Assembly: GCF_020921035.1 (NCBI RefSeq)
Contig: NC_063150.1
Coordinates: forward strand, 6,324,001-6,388,000
Direction: 5' to 3'
Origin: Rhodamnia argentea
Taxonomy: Eukaryota > Streptophyta > Magnoliopsida > Myrtales > Myrtaceae
DNA length: 64,000 nt
Shown piece by piece: positions 53,001 to 62,264 of this stretch. The notes beneath the pieces were generated by a model that was given only the letters and a program-made list of their open reading frames with translations, had not been told where the DNA came from and did no database searches. Positions within the stretch are counted from its first letter, which is position 1; the number at the start of each line of letters is the position of its first letter. The translations under genes and the position numbers were made by a program.

Positions 53001-53731
53001 GTTGGCAAGAACCAGGTTTTGTCTTCAGTCCCATATCTTAACATCAGTTTTTGTTTGCTTGTCCTGTCGTGCGTACAAAATTTTATCAGTTTTAGAAATG
53101 GGAGTCTGGATGTTTACGAGTATTCTTGTGCAAATGTGGCAGGACTATTATGGCTATCAAAAATTGAATGAAGCCGCTCAGAAATTGGATTTTTCAAATA
53201 GGTAAATTCTCTGTATCCGGCCATCTTCTGACATGTCACTTAAACACGTGAATTTGGAAGTGTAATGTTGATGGGTCTAGCAAGCTGCGGAAGTTTTCTT
53301 TACAAACGGAGGTGGTTCAGCCACTAGCAAGTAATGTGTAGTTTTCAAATGGGCAAGATGCTGAAACATTAGCCTTTTTAATGGAGGATCCCTCTATAGG
53401 ATCACAGCTACTTTTGTTATGGTGTTGATTCTCTAACTCGTGCAATTGTCATGTATAATGATGTTCTTTGGTTTTGAGACAGTGGATAACCTAATTACTG
53501 ATCTTCTTTTACCCCTTTAATGTTCGATTTTGCAGATTTCCAGTAGGTTTGGATCCAGAACTGATCCAGCTGAGGTTGGAGAACAACTATTATCGGAGAG
53601 TGGAAGCGGTGAAGCATGACATAATGGAGTTGATGCGCAATGCTCAATCGTACTTTGCAACAAACGCCGAGTCGTCTGTCAAGATGAGGCGCCTGTCTGA
53701 TTGGTTTACCAAGACAATGTCGGGATTTTAG
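38007..53731 (+). CDS. WD40-repeat and bromodomain protein, BRWD/PHIP type
   Basis: Twenty-four coding exons join without frame error into 1676 residues: 38007-38365, 38929-39083, 41643-41882, 42459-42568, 42669-42746, 42835-42941, 44574-44668, 44754-44884, 45063-45166, 45281-45358, 45546-45624, 45772-45940, 46479-46549, 47985-48065, 48155-48225, 49266-49362, 49466-49525, 49966-50020, 50114-50508, 50601-51391, 51468-52344, 52443-53015, 53143-53201 and 53536-53731. The N terminus has the BRWD motif YFLIMHFLS.GPCQRTF..LWSELLEHQLLPRRYHAW. WD40 repeats span about 240-695 (GSDDRLVKIW, SSDDGTCRLWD, GYDGKAIVWD). A charged linker with basic nuclear-localisation-like clusters follows, then a conserved module (about 1402-1592) and a divergent C-terminal bromodomain (about 1593-1676). 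A nuclear chromatin role is inferred from family. Intron 8 is GC-AG and exon 20 uses an AAG acceptor. A second ATG lies one codon in. Confidence 0.9.
39100..40800. repeat. Diverged repeat cluster in intron 2 of the BRWD-type gene
   Basis: Segments at about 39834-40035 and 40592-40795 are diverged direct repeats of roughly 200 bases. Both run from 'aggtctca..g..gacatgtaaaa' through 'catg(c/t)cca.attggcata' to 'cggtgcgg'. Shorter related stretches ('aggaggct...gacactaaaaga..agat..cac') occur near 39222, 39342 and 39600. No coding function is visible, and the origin is unknown. Confidence 0.55.
43905..44265 (+). mobile_element. 3' end fragment of a LINE, RTE-like
   Basis: Broken frames encode pieces typical of the C terminus of plant LINE polyproteins. 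MREFLCRWFGHVKW occurs near 44000 and, after a frame change, an LRKDLKYLDRWEDMILSAAS-type segment near 44130-44210. It ends in a 'ggtggttgttattatt' tail like that of RTE-clade elements. It lies within intron 6 of the BRWD-type gene in sense orientation and is clearly dead. Confidence 0.7.
47500..47805 (+). mobile_element. LTR-retrotransposon remnant with primer-binding-like site
   Basis: TAGTATCAGAGC (47789-47800) differs by one base from the initiator-Met primer-binding site TGGTATCAGAGC and is preceded by about 280 bases with LTR-like character. It sits in intron 13 of the BRWD-type gene. No paired LTR, polypurine tract or coding region was recognised. Confidence 0.35.
48280..48296. repeat. 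(CT)n microsatellite in intron 15
   Basis: A short CT dinucleotide run in the intron between coding exons 15 and 16 of the BRWD-type gene. No function is implied. Confidence 0.8.
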
Positions 53732-54107
53732 ATTCTCGTGTTCCTTTTCAAACTTCACTAACTCTTTTTTTGGGTTGGGGGGGTGGGGCTGAGCTCGAAC
53801 TCCAGTTACATAGAAAACAATTTTGTCAACAGACCCTCTTTACAGGCAGACAGAGAGGAGTAGTTTGTAAGCATTTACTGGTTGGGCAAACACTTGCAGA
53901 GTCGTCGACGTCAAGATTAATGAGAAAGTCAAGACATTTGCTGTTGCCATTTCTTTTTCCTTTTATCGGTCGAAAGCCGAGTGATTTGAGTTTTCAAATC
54001 AGTGCCACGTCTGGGTCTCGGTATGGTTTTTACCGTGGCAGTAGAATAATTGCACGGGTGCGGGCTCCATCGAACATGGTGGATCTAAGATTTCTACCAG
54101 CGTCGGC
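53732..54107 (+). other. 3' flank of the BRWD-type gene
   Basis: This is probably 3' UTR. An open frame continues past it on the plus strand but has no protein character of its own, and the GC-rich repeat region follows directly. Confidence 0.45.
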
Positions 54108-54338
54108 GATCTCGACCTCCGTCCACGACACTGGTGGCAACATCGCCCGAGCTCGGTCGGGGACGTCCGCCTCATGCTTGTGGCTGATCTCGACCTCCGT
54201 CCACGACACTGGTGGCAACATCGCCCGAGCTCGGTCGGGGACGTCTGCCTCATGCTTGTGGCTGATCTCGACCTCCGTCCACGACACTGGTGGCAACATC
54301 GCCCGAGCTCGGTCGGGGACGTCTGCCTCATGCTTGTG
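54108..54338. repeat. Three tandem copies of a 78-bp GC-rich unit
   Basis: Copies start at 54108, 54186 and 54264, each beginning GATCTCGACCTCCGTCCACG, with only one or two differences among them. Because 78 is divisible by three, frames stay open through all copies on both strands, which yields repetitive translations. No family match is recognised. The array abuts the left end of the long-TIR element. Confidence 0.9.
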
Positions 54339-54775
54339 GTCGGGCGCCGTCACGGCCGCCGTGGCTATCTCCCTTCCCTATTCGCAATTTCTCTCTCCTA
54401 AATGACTTTTTAAATTTATTTTCTTGTCTTAAGTGGCATTTTTAATTATCTCCTTTAAATTTTACTTAAATTGGATTTAAAAAAATATAACGGGTTAACA
54501 AATGCGGAAAAAAAGAAAAAGGAGAATGGCGGGGGATCGTGAGTGTCGCCGCTGCTGCTCCTCACCACCGGAGGGGCCGGCGGAGGCCGCCACCCCTAGG
54601 CGAGGGTGGCGCGCTCGCCGGCTCCGGCTCAAGCCTCACCGGCCGTCGCCTAGGGCCGGCGAGGCCTACCTAGACCCAGATCCGCCTCGCCCAGCCCAGC
54701 CCAGACCTAAACTTTCCTGTTTGTCTCTTCGGAGAAGCGGAAGCGACCTCCCGCATGAGGCTAGATTCACGAGGC

Positions 54776-55690
54776 ATGGCGAGCGACGAAGACTACGCCA
54801 AGAAGCGGGAGAGCCGGAATCAGCGATCCCGAAATTTCAAGGTGTTCATGGTGGCCCTCATAATTGTCGTCAACGTCCTCGTTGTCTAAATCTTCATCGC
54901 GAGGCCCTCTCGACCGGACCTCAACCAGATATCCAACCACACCCAGTACCTCTCTTTGACTCTTCCTTGCGACACCTCTAGGGGTGAGCGGCTCCAGGTT
55001 CCTTACGGGTTCCACTTGAAATCTGGAACCTACCCGTCGAAACAAGTTTCTTATTTTTCGGAACATGGAACCTACCCGTCATACCTTGAACCCGGAACCT
55101 ACCTTGTCACAGGTTCTAGGGTCGGTTTCATGATACCCGAGAACCTATCAATTTCTTTTTCTTTTTTTTTTCTTTTTTAATTAAGCAAAATAAGAGTGAA
55201 TGCTATAACATCTAAGAGAAAGTAGAGGTAAGTGATTTTAGACTCTGTACATGTTACATTTAAAACCCGAAACCAATCCATTGGAACATGAAACCTAAAA
55301 ATTTGTTTGGCTCTAAATCATACATTCATCATCGGATGCCATAGAACATTGTATGATCGTGCAAAAACATATACCAAGAAAAATATAAAAATTTATTTCG
55401 GAATCTAGGGTCCAGGTTCCGGATTCCGGGTTCTATATAGTGGAACCTGGAACCTACTCGTTGGAACAGGTTCCTCAATTTTTGGAACCTAGAACCTACC
55501 CCGAATACATTGGAACCGAAACCGAGACCGGATCTTACAGGTTCCGATTCCAGGCTACCCTAGAACCATGCTCACCCCTAGACACCTCCCCTCTTTTCAA
55601 CGACCTCAATTTCGCTAGCGCCCAGCTCTTCAAGTGCGGAGAGAATTCTCGACCTCACCCAAGAACGAGTCGTCAACATCGGATGATTGA
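54776..55690 (+). pseudogene. Captured fragment of a membrane-protein-like gene, broken
   Basis: The frame from ATG 54776 reads a short charged N terminus, then a hydrophobic stretch (about residues 24-37, VFMVALIIVVNVLVV), then a TAA stop at 54887-54889. The same frame goes on with protein character (ARPSRPDLNQISNHTQYLSL) to 54978, where a hAT MITE interrupts it. It resumes after the MITE (SPLFNDLNFASAQLFKCGEN) until about 55690. It looks like the start of a type II membrane protein, but I cannot name the parent gene. The stop and the insertion make it non-functional. Confidence 0.55.
54979..55580. mobile_element. hAT MITE with perfect 8-bp target duplication
   Basis: The element begins TAGGGGTGAGC and ends GCTCACCCCTA, perfect 11-bp inverted repeats. 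It is flanked on both sides by GACACCTC (54971-54978 and 55581-55588). Its 602 bases are full of 'ggaacct'/'aggttcc' motifs near the ends, typical of hAT subterminal repeats. It has no transposase and is inserted into the captured gene fragment. Confidence 0.85.
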
Positions 55691-55987
55691 GGAAATTTGG
55701 GCCGGGTGCCCAAATCCGGGCGACCCTTGCCTGCCCCTGGCAACGGCCGGCGAGCGAGCCACCCTCGCCTAGGGCCGGCGACCTCCGCCGGCCCCTTCGG
55801 CGATGCAGAGAGGCAGCGGCGGCACGCACGAGCCCCCCCGCCGTTGTCCTTTTTTTCCAGATTTTTTTTTTTTAAAATAAAAAATTTAGCCTTTTATATT
55901 TTTTAATCCAATTTAAATAAAATTTAAAGGAGATAATAAAAAATGTCACTTAAGAAAAGAAAATAATTTTAAAAAGCTATCTATGAG

Positions 55988-58771
55988 TAGACATGGCCAA
56001 ATGAAATCGGGGCCCGGAACCGGCCCGTTGACCGGGCCCGCGTTTCCATAATTGTAGGAACCGCCGGTTCCGAGCCGATTCCGACCCGTTTTTTTTTTTT
56101 TTAAATGGGGGTGGGCCCAGGGGGGAAAGAGCCGCACCTCGCGGGCCCCCTAAAGAGCAAGTTGCACACTTTTTAAAAAAAAAATTGATTTTTTTAGTTC
56201 TTTTCTATAAATACATATTCTCCTCCTTTCATTTTTCTCACAAATCCTCTCAATAATTCTCTCAAATTCTCTAAATTCTTCTAAATTCTCTCAATCCCGC
56301 CTCAATCGGATTTCCGATCAATTCTCTTAAAAATGGCAAGTGAAAGCAGAAATACTGGAAATGCCAAGATGGCGATGAGAGATTCCGAGTATCATATTCC
56401 CGGATATGATCCTCGTGAGTATGCATGTTGAGAAGACCCGATAATATCAACGTTGTTCCCATTCCGAACGTCGAGCACGTCCTAATACAAAAAAGTATTC
56501 ATCCTCCTACCGATGTCGAAGAAACGTCGACGGCAAATGAGCCGGAATGGAATGGCTGAGAGAATACATCCAACTTGTGGCTGCACTTAGATAAGGTACG
56601 TGATGAAAGCGAAGGTAAGTATACTATAAATTGTAAATATTGTTCTCAAACATACAAATTTACGAAAGGAAATGGCTACGGAACATTCCGTCGGCATCTG
56701 ACGAAAAAACATCCAACGCAAGCGGGGATCGACACTACGCAACAACAAATTTTCGGGTACGCCAATTCTAATCCTCATCCTTTATTCCGTTACACCGATG
56801 CACTTTATAAACAAACATTAGCTGAATATGTTGCCCTTGATCATGCTCCGTTTACTACTGGTGAAAATTTTAATTTGAAATATTTGATAAATACTGTGTT
56901 GGTTCCGCAAACACCAACTATTCCAAAAAGTACTCTTAAACGCAAACTTTTGCATCTTTATAGAAAACAAAAAAAAAATATTTAGCAAAATTTTTTGCGG
57001 AATACGTCATTTTGGTAGCGATATTTGGAGTAATCATTGGCAAATTCATTCTTATATGGGTGTTATGTGTCATTGGATATGTGACGATTGGACCATTCAA
57101 AAAAGACTTATTGTATTTCGAGTTTTTGATGAAAAACATTCGGCTCATAATATTTATAGAATAATTAGACAAGTTTTAGAAGAATATAATTTGATAAATA
57201 AAGTATTTTCAATTGGTTTGATAATACCGCCGCAAATACCGCCTCCATTCTCAAATTAGAAAATATTTACAAACCCTCTTTTGACGGACAATTTTTTCAC
57301 ATTAGATGTGCTTCCCATGTTTTAAATTTATGTGTACAAGATAATTTACGAACTCTTGACACTTCTCTCGCCCCAATAAAGGGTGCAATTAAATTTTTAT
57401 AGAGTCGTGCCCATTTTATGAAAGCATGGGGAAAATTTTGTAAACAACATGGGAAAATGGCAAAAAGGTTTCCAAAAGATATTTCGACTCGTTGGAATTT
57501 TATCTACGAGTTGCTTCGCTAAAATTTTTATTACAAAGATTTATTATGTATGTTTATTTCACAAAATATTCCCGAAATTACTTTAGTTCCGCAACATTGG
57601 GATGTTTGCAAAAAAAATTTAGATTTTTTGAAAATTTTTAATAATGCTACTAATACTTTATCTGGTATTTATTATCCTACTATGCATTTATTTTTAATAG
57701 AGTGTGTTAATATTGGTAGCGTTTTTAGTGAATATGAAAAAGATCTTGAATTAGATCGGACTATTTTAGTAATGCAAGAAAAATGGTTGCATTATTGTTT
57801 CAAAATTCCTCTTGTCTTTTTAGTTGGTATTGTTTTTTATCCACGTCTTAAATTAGACAGTTTACTAGATTATTTGAATGTGTATTATCATGATTGTTTA
57901 CGTTTGGAAGATTCAATAGATATTTCAAATATACAAGGAGATGTTAAAGAATCTATAGTAGTATTATATGGAGAATTTTGTACTAGATATGGTTTAAGTG
58001 ATTGTGGATCTTTACAATCCATCGCCTCACGAAACGAAGCTGGTAGTTCACTTAGTAGAGGGTACAATATGCTCAAGAGTAGACAAAAAAATAAAATAAA
58101 AAGGGGCAACATGTAGTATTTCTGAATTAGAAAAATATTTAACCACTCAATTTGAGTTTTGTGATACGTAACATAGTACTGATTTCCAAATACTAGAGTG
58201 GTGGAAGAGTCACTCAATCGATTACCCAGTTCTTGCCCTCATCGCTCGCCAAATATTAGCAACCATTTCTTCAATAGTTGCTGTTGAACAAGTATTTAGC
58301 GCTAGAGGATTAGTTTTGGACTCTCGCCGTTCAAGATTAAGCTCGGAGTCCGTGGAAGCTCAAGCTTGTGTTGACGATTGAACAAATGCTAGATTCCGAC
58401 ACCAAGAGTTGGATCGAAAACACGAATTTTTTAGTGAGGATTGTGGAGATACCACCGCCATGGGTAGTGACGATGGACGATGAGGTAAGTTAGGGTTATC
58501 AAAGGTAAAAGAACTATATTAACTTTGATTCTTCTATCTCTAAGAAGATATGTATGCGCTTAATAATAATTTATTAAGTTCAAACATATTCCTCATCTCT
58601 CTCTTTTTTTTCCCACACTTTATTACAATGTATAATTTAATTATAATTTATTATTTTAAAAATTAAAATTAAAAAATAGAACCGGAATTGGCCCGGGAAC
58701 CGGCTCAAAACCACCGGTTCCACCTTTTCGTGGAACCGGAAGCGGCGGTTCCAAGGAACCGGCCATGTCTA
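55988..58771 (+). mobile_element. hAT transposon, near full length, decayed
   Basis: The ends TAGACATGGCC and GGCCATGTCTA are perfect 11-bp inverted repeats, with 'ggaaccgg'-type subterminal repeats inside. The flanks TCTATGAG (55980-55987) and CCTATGAG (58772-58779) are an 8-bp duplication with one mismatch. The 2784-bp interior holds a broken hAT transposase. The insertion lies in the right inverted repeat of the long-TIR element, so it is younger than that element. Confidence 0.85.
56333..58480 (+). pseudogene. hAT transposase pseudogene
   Basis: The reading frame starts at ATG 56333 but is broken by several stops and frame changes. A BED zinc finger is visible at about 56570-56715 (WLHLDKV....INCKYCSQTY....YGTFRRHLTKKH). 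Catalytic-core pieces follow at 57390-58120, for example KFCKQHGKMAKRFPKDISTRWN. The C-terminal dimerisation domain lies near 58195-58380 (WWKSHSIDYPVLALIARQIL, then VEQVFSARGLVLDSRRSRL). Stops occur early (near 56430), near 57400 and inside the C terminus. It cannot make an active transposase as it stands. Confidence 0.85.
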
Positions 58772-59145
58772 CCTATGAGTAAGAAAATGATGTAAAAAAT
58801 GTCACGTCAGCATTTTCTGTTAGATAAGTTGACGGTGTTGAGAGAATGACTGCATCAATTTGATAAGTTTTAAAATTTGATTGCATTTGTTGAAATTTTT
58901 AGAATTCAACTGCACATTCACGATAAGTTTTAGTACTTCTAGTCAATATACCCCTTAAATTTTCCTACATATTAATCCATGTTGTCATCAATCCTCATGG
59001 CTCGAAAAAAAAAGTCCATATAAGTCTGGTCATAACCAATGTGGTATTGATGTGGCAATTTGCGTGGATGAACTTAAATTCAAAACTCAATATTGTTTAA
59101 GGATTCAATTGATTAAAAAAAATCAAGAATTTAATGACATATTTA

Positions 59146-59384
59146 GGCTCTATTTATTTTACGAAAAATAAATAATTCGAAAAATATTTTGCTAAAAATA
59201 ATTGCCCTTGCATTACTTAAGATAATCAGTCACTAAAAATATTTTTGTGATCAATAATAATTTATATCTAAATATTTTCTTAGGCGATGAAATTGTTTTT
59301 TTATTCATTTTCGCAAGCGTTATGAGCATTTATTTTAGAAAAATATTTTCTATATCATTTATTTTTTGCGAAACAGACGGAACC
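59146..59384. mobile_element. Small AT-rich MITE-like repeat, second copy
   Basis: The left end GGCTCTATTTATTTTACG and the reverse complement of the right end GGTTCCGTCTGTTTCG form diverged inverted repeats leading into 'aaaaataaat' arms. It resembles the repeat at 3257-3494. No target duplication was seen. Confidence 0.4.
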
Positions 59385-59689
59385 TCGCCGAAAGTAAAGA
59401 GACTAAAGATGTCTTTGTTTGTTAAATTATTTTTCTTGGCCAAAATAGCATCACGAGCCATTCGTAGACCGATATGGCCACTTCTTTTGCAAGAGCATTT
59501 CTTGAATTCTCTTGTGATAATTCGTTCTTTCCCATATCTAGCAAAAAGGGTAATGACAAGATTAAATTTTTTGGAGAGGGGGTCAAAATTATCAGGTCAG
59601 AGTTAGATCAAATTTTATGGTTTGTGCTTCTGGTGTGGGCATCGAATCGGACATAAACCCCCAAGGGAGGAGGAAATAGAGAAAAAGAT

Positions 59690-59779
59690 CGAAGCCTTGA
59701 CGGCAAGAGTCGGAGCCACTCCAACCCTCTACCGCTCTCACTCATCTTCGGACGAATCCCTCCGTTTCCCTTCACCTTT

Positions 59780-59815
<36 letters not shown>
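59690..59815 (+). other. Possible 5' UTR exon and CT repeat of the downstream small gene
   Basis: A C-rich, exon-like stretch ends in TTTCAG/GTCTCT at 59782 and is followed by a (CT)n run (59782-59814). It is the best candidate for the leader exon of the gene at 61335, but the link spans about 1.5 kb of intron-like DNA and is inferred only from layout. Confidence 0.3.
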
Positions 59816-59817
<2 letters not shown>

Positions 59818-60474
59818 TATCTTGGTTTTCACGAGAACGAAAGAGATTTGCGAAGTATTGGTCAGTATGTTCACTCGAATTACCCGCGTGAGCTTCAATG
59901 GCTGGCGATGATTCGTGTTCTGTTGGTGGCTCGTTGGAATGATGCAGCATCAGTTCCTCGTTTATTTCTGTGGGTTTTTTCGATGTTTGATTGCTTTTGT
60001 GTGGTGATTCGTTATTATGAACGCAAAGAGTACGTTTTAGCTATCCATCAACGCCAGAAATGGATTCTCCCTCACCAAAAAATGTGGAGTGTTTGGTACT
60101 TAAAAGGATAAGTTTCGTAATTGTGGTAGTGCTGTTATGGGAAATAATTTAGCAGCTGCATTTGTTTGGCTCCTTTGGCAAAAGGATTCAAAGTATGTGT
60201 TGATTGTCTAAATGGGTTTGGAGTTCACTAATTGCGATGAAGCAAGCAATGGCATGTGTGTTTTGAGCGGCAAAGAGTTGTCAGTTAATGAAGTGGCAGA
60301 TTTTTTGGGGCATTATAATCGTGTTATGATGAGATGCATTCTGATGAGATGCACTATTCTTCTTATGTTCATGGATAGCTACTAGAAAAAGTTAATTGGT
60401 ATCGGCTAGCTCCCAAGTAACGCTGCACATATAACCAGTGCTTGCAGAAGTCGAAGGTTAAACTAAACCATCCC

Positions 60475-60586
60475 TAGATTTTTCTCCCTCCTAGTCAGGA
60501 AGGGTAAGCTTGAATTTGCAAAGTGATCATTAGATTTTTCTCCCTGCTAGTCAGGAAGGGTAAGCTTTGAATTTGCAAAGTGATCT
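60475..60586. repeat. Tandem duplication, period 56
   Basis: Two near-identical copies beginning TAGATTTTTCTCCCT, at 60475 and 60531, share 'ctagtcaggaagggtaagct' and 'gaatttgcaaagtgatc'. Function is unknown. Confidence 0.85.
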
Positions 60587-61334
60587 TTGCTAAAAAGCGG
60601 CCGTTTCACTTCAGGGTCCGAAGGAGATGTAGTTGCTTCGGCTTTTTTTTCTTTGTTGAGATTGGCTCGATCTTCCATGTACCACACCGAGGCTTGTTGA
60701 GCCTATGTGGCTACCTTGGAAGTGAGGATATGGATGTTGTTTGTTATATAATGTGCACTTGTGCAGTTCCGACTACCCTGACACCATTAGTCTCGGTGCT
60801 TGCATATCTTTTGCTTGCTACTTGAACATTGACCATGTCATCATCAGGTTTACAACTCCAACTAGTCAAATGGTCATCTAGCCACTTGATTATTTGCTTG
60901 GCCATTTTTAACATTTAAGTACACTGTTAGAAAGAAAAACAAATACCTTTGGAGTATGACCTTCACCAACTGTGTCGGGGATTCGGAAGTTAATGTTGGG
61001 TTAACATATACGTGTTTGGGTGTTTGGACTGAGTGATTCCTCTTTTTTTTGCATATTTTGGTTAAGAAGAGTATGGCAATAGATGGAAGTGAATTTGGTA
61101 TGAGTTGAAAACTTTTATATCAGAGTGGCGCTCTGCCCAGGTTGATGATAGTAATGCTGCCGGATTTCTGTTCTTGTTTAGTTTTGTTGGATTCTTTTCC
61201 CTTTAATAAGTTGTTCTACGCATTTTTTACGTTCAAATGACAGCTGTTGCAAATTGGCTGGCTGTTGGTAGGAGTTGCTTGCCTCCAATTATTTCTGATC
61301 TAATTCTTTGTTCAGTACAGGCCACAAGTTCTTG

Positions 61335-61613
61335 ATGGAGGTCCAATCTCTTGGTGTTCCAAAGCCACTTGTTCAAGCCACGCTTCAACTTGGATCAGAA
61401 AAATATGCCTTTGCAGCAGCTGCTAATGGCGGCCCTCTTTCGGAGCAGCTGGCTTCAATGAAAGAGGAAAGCATGAGGATATTCAAGGAGTACATCACCA
61501 AACATAATGTCCCCACTGATGTTCCGGACGACCTTGTTGAGAGCTCTTCCGAAGATGATGTTGAACCCACCGAGAAGGCACCAGTGAACTTGAAGAAAAC
61601 AAAACTAAATTAA
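61335..61613 (+). CDS. Conserved-looking small protein of unknown function
   Basis: The frame encodes 92 residues from ATG 61335. The N-terminal half (MEVQSLGVPKPLVQATLQLG) and the helix-forming Ala-rich and Glu/Lys-rich middle look like a folded helical protein. The tail is acidic, with a Ser-Ser-Glu-Asp-Asp run, and then turns Lys-rich at the end. The AG acceptor at 61319-61320 (GTACAG) precedes the ATG by 14 bases, so this is likely the last exon of a gene whose upstream exon is non-coding or short. I do not recognise the family and assign no function. A longer N terminus from an upstream exon cannot be excluded. Confidence 0.6.
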   Translation: MEVQSLGVPKPLVQATLQLGSEKYAFAAAANGGPLSEQLASMKEESMRIFKEYITKHNVPTDVPDDLVESSSEDDVEPTEKAPVNLKKTKLN

Positions 61614-62264
61614 TCTTCTTATTAGAACGAATGCCAATTATAATGTGTACGAGGAGCTCATTAACCTAGTTATCTTGGTAAACTAGTTTTTAAATGCCAA
61701 TAAAGTGGCTGCTTAATCAAATTGCCTGATATTAATGTACTTTGGCGTTCTCATTTCGATGTACGTTCTGTTCTTGGTTTCTCCTTCAGGTTTCAGAGAC
61801 ACAAAGATGAGGTTTATATGGTGAATCGCTAGCAAAAATTCTGTTTGCTTTTAGTAACCAGCGAATCATTTGTTATAGAATTTGAAAATCACCCTGACCG
61901 TCGCTTCTATCGTTTACAAGAGGTTCGACAGGCTGCATCGTAAACGTTGTGCCTACAACGTTGTATGTAGTATCTGGACAAGCTATATTGCAACTTCTTT
62001 AACGGCCGGAGAGAGGAATTTAACCTTTTTTTCTTATCATTTAATGACAATGTAGTTCCTTTTGAAAATCTAGCAGCTTCACGACAATCTGTACAAGCTC
62101 ATAGAAACTCCTGATGCTGTTGGATAGAGTATACAACTTTCACAAAGCAGATCCTGCCATCTTGTATAGTAATTCTTAGGTTGACTGTACATAGAAACAT
62201 GTACTGTCCAAGTCCATTCATATGCTGCATAGGATCCACATATTACGCGTTAAATGCACTTTGA
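61614..62264. other. Convergent 3' ends
   Basis: About 650 bases separate two genes that point toward each other, so they should contain both 3' UTRs. No coding frame, repeat or RNA gene is evident. Confidence 0.5.

Larger units (their letters stand above)
54385..58792. mobile_element. Long-TIR, Mutator-like element carrying a captured gene fragment
   Basis: The left segment (about 54385-54640) and the right segment (about 55720-55987, continued at 58780-58792 after a later insertion) are inverted copies of about 250 bases. Their outer AT-rich part shares 'cttaagtggca', 'ttatctcctttaaatttta' and 'ttaaattggatt'. Their inner GC-rich part shares 'cgccgctgc', 'ggggccggcggagg' and 'ccctaggcgagggtggc'. 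Between them lies non-transposon coding-like DNA. Long inverted repeats enclosing a gene fragment suggest a Pack-MULE. A 9-bp target duplication was not found, so superfamily and exact ends are inferred. Two hAT elements are nested inside. Confidence 0.6.
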
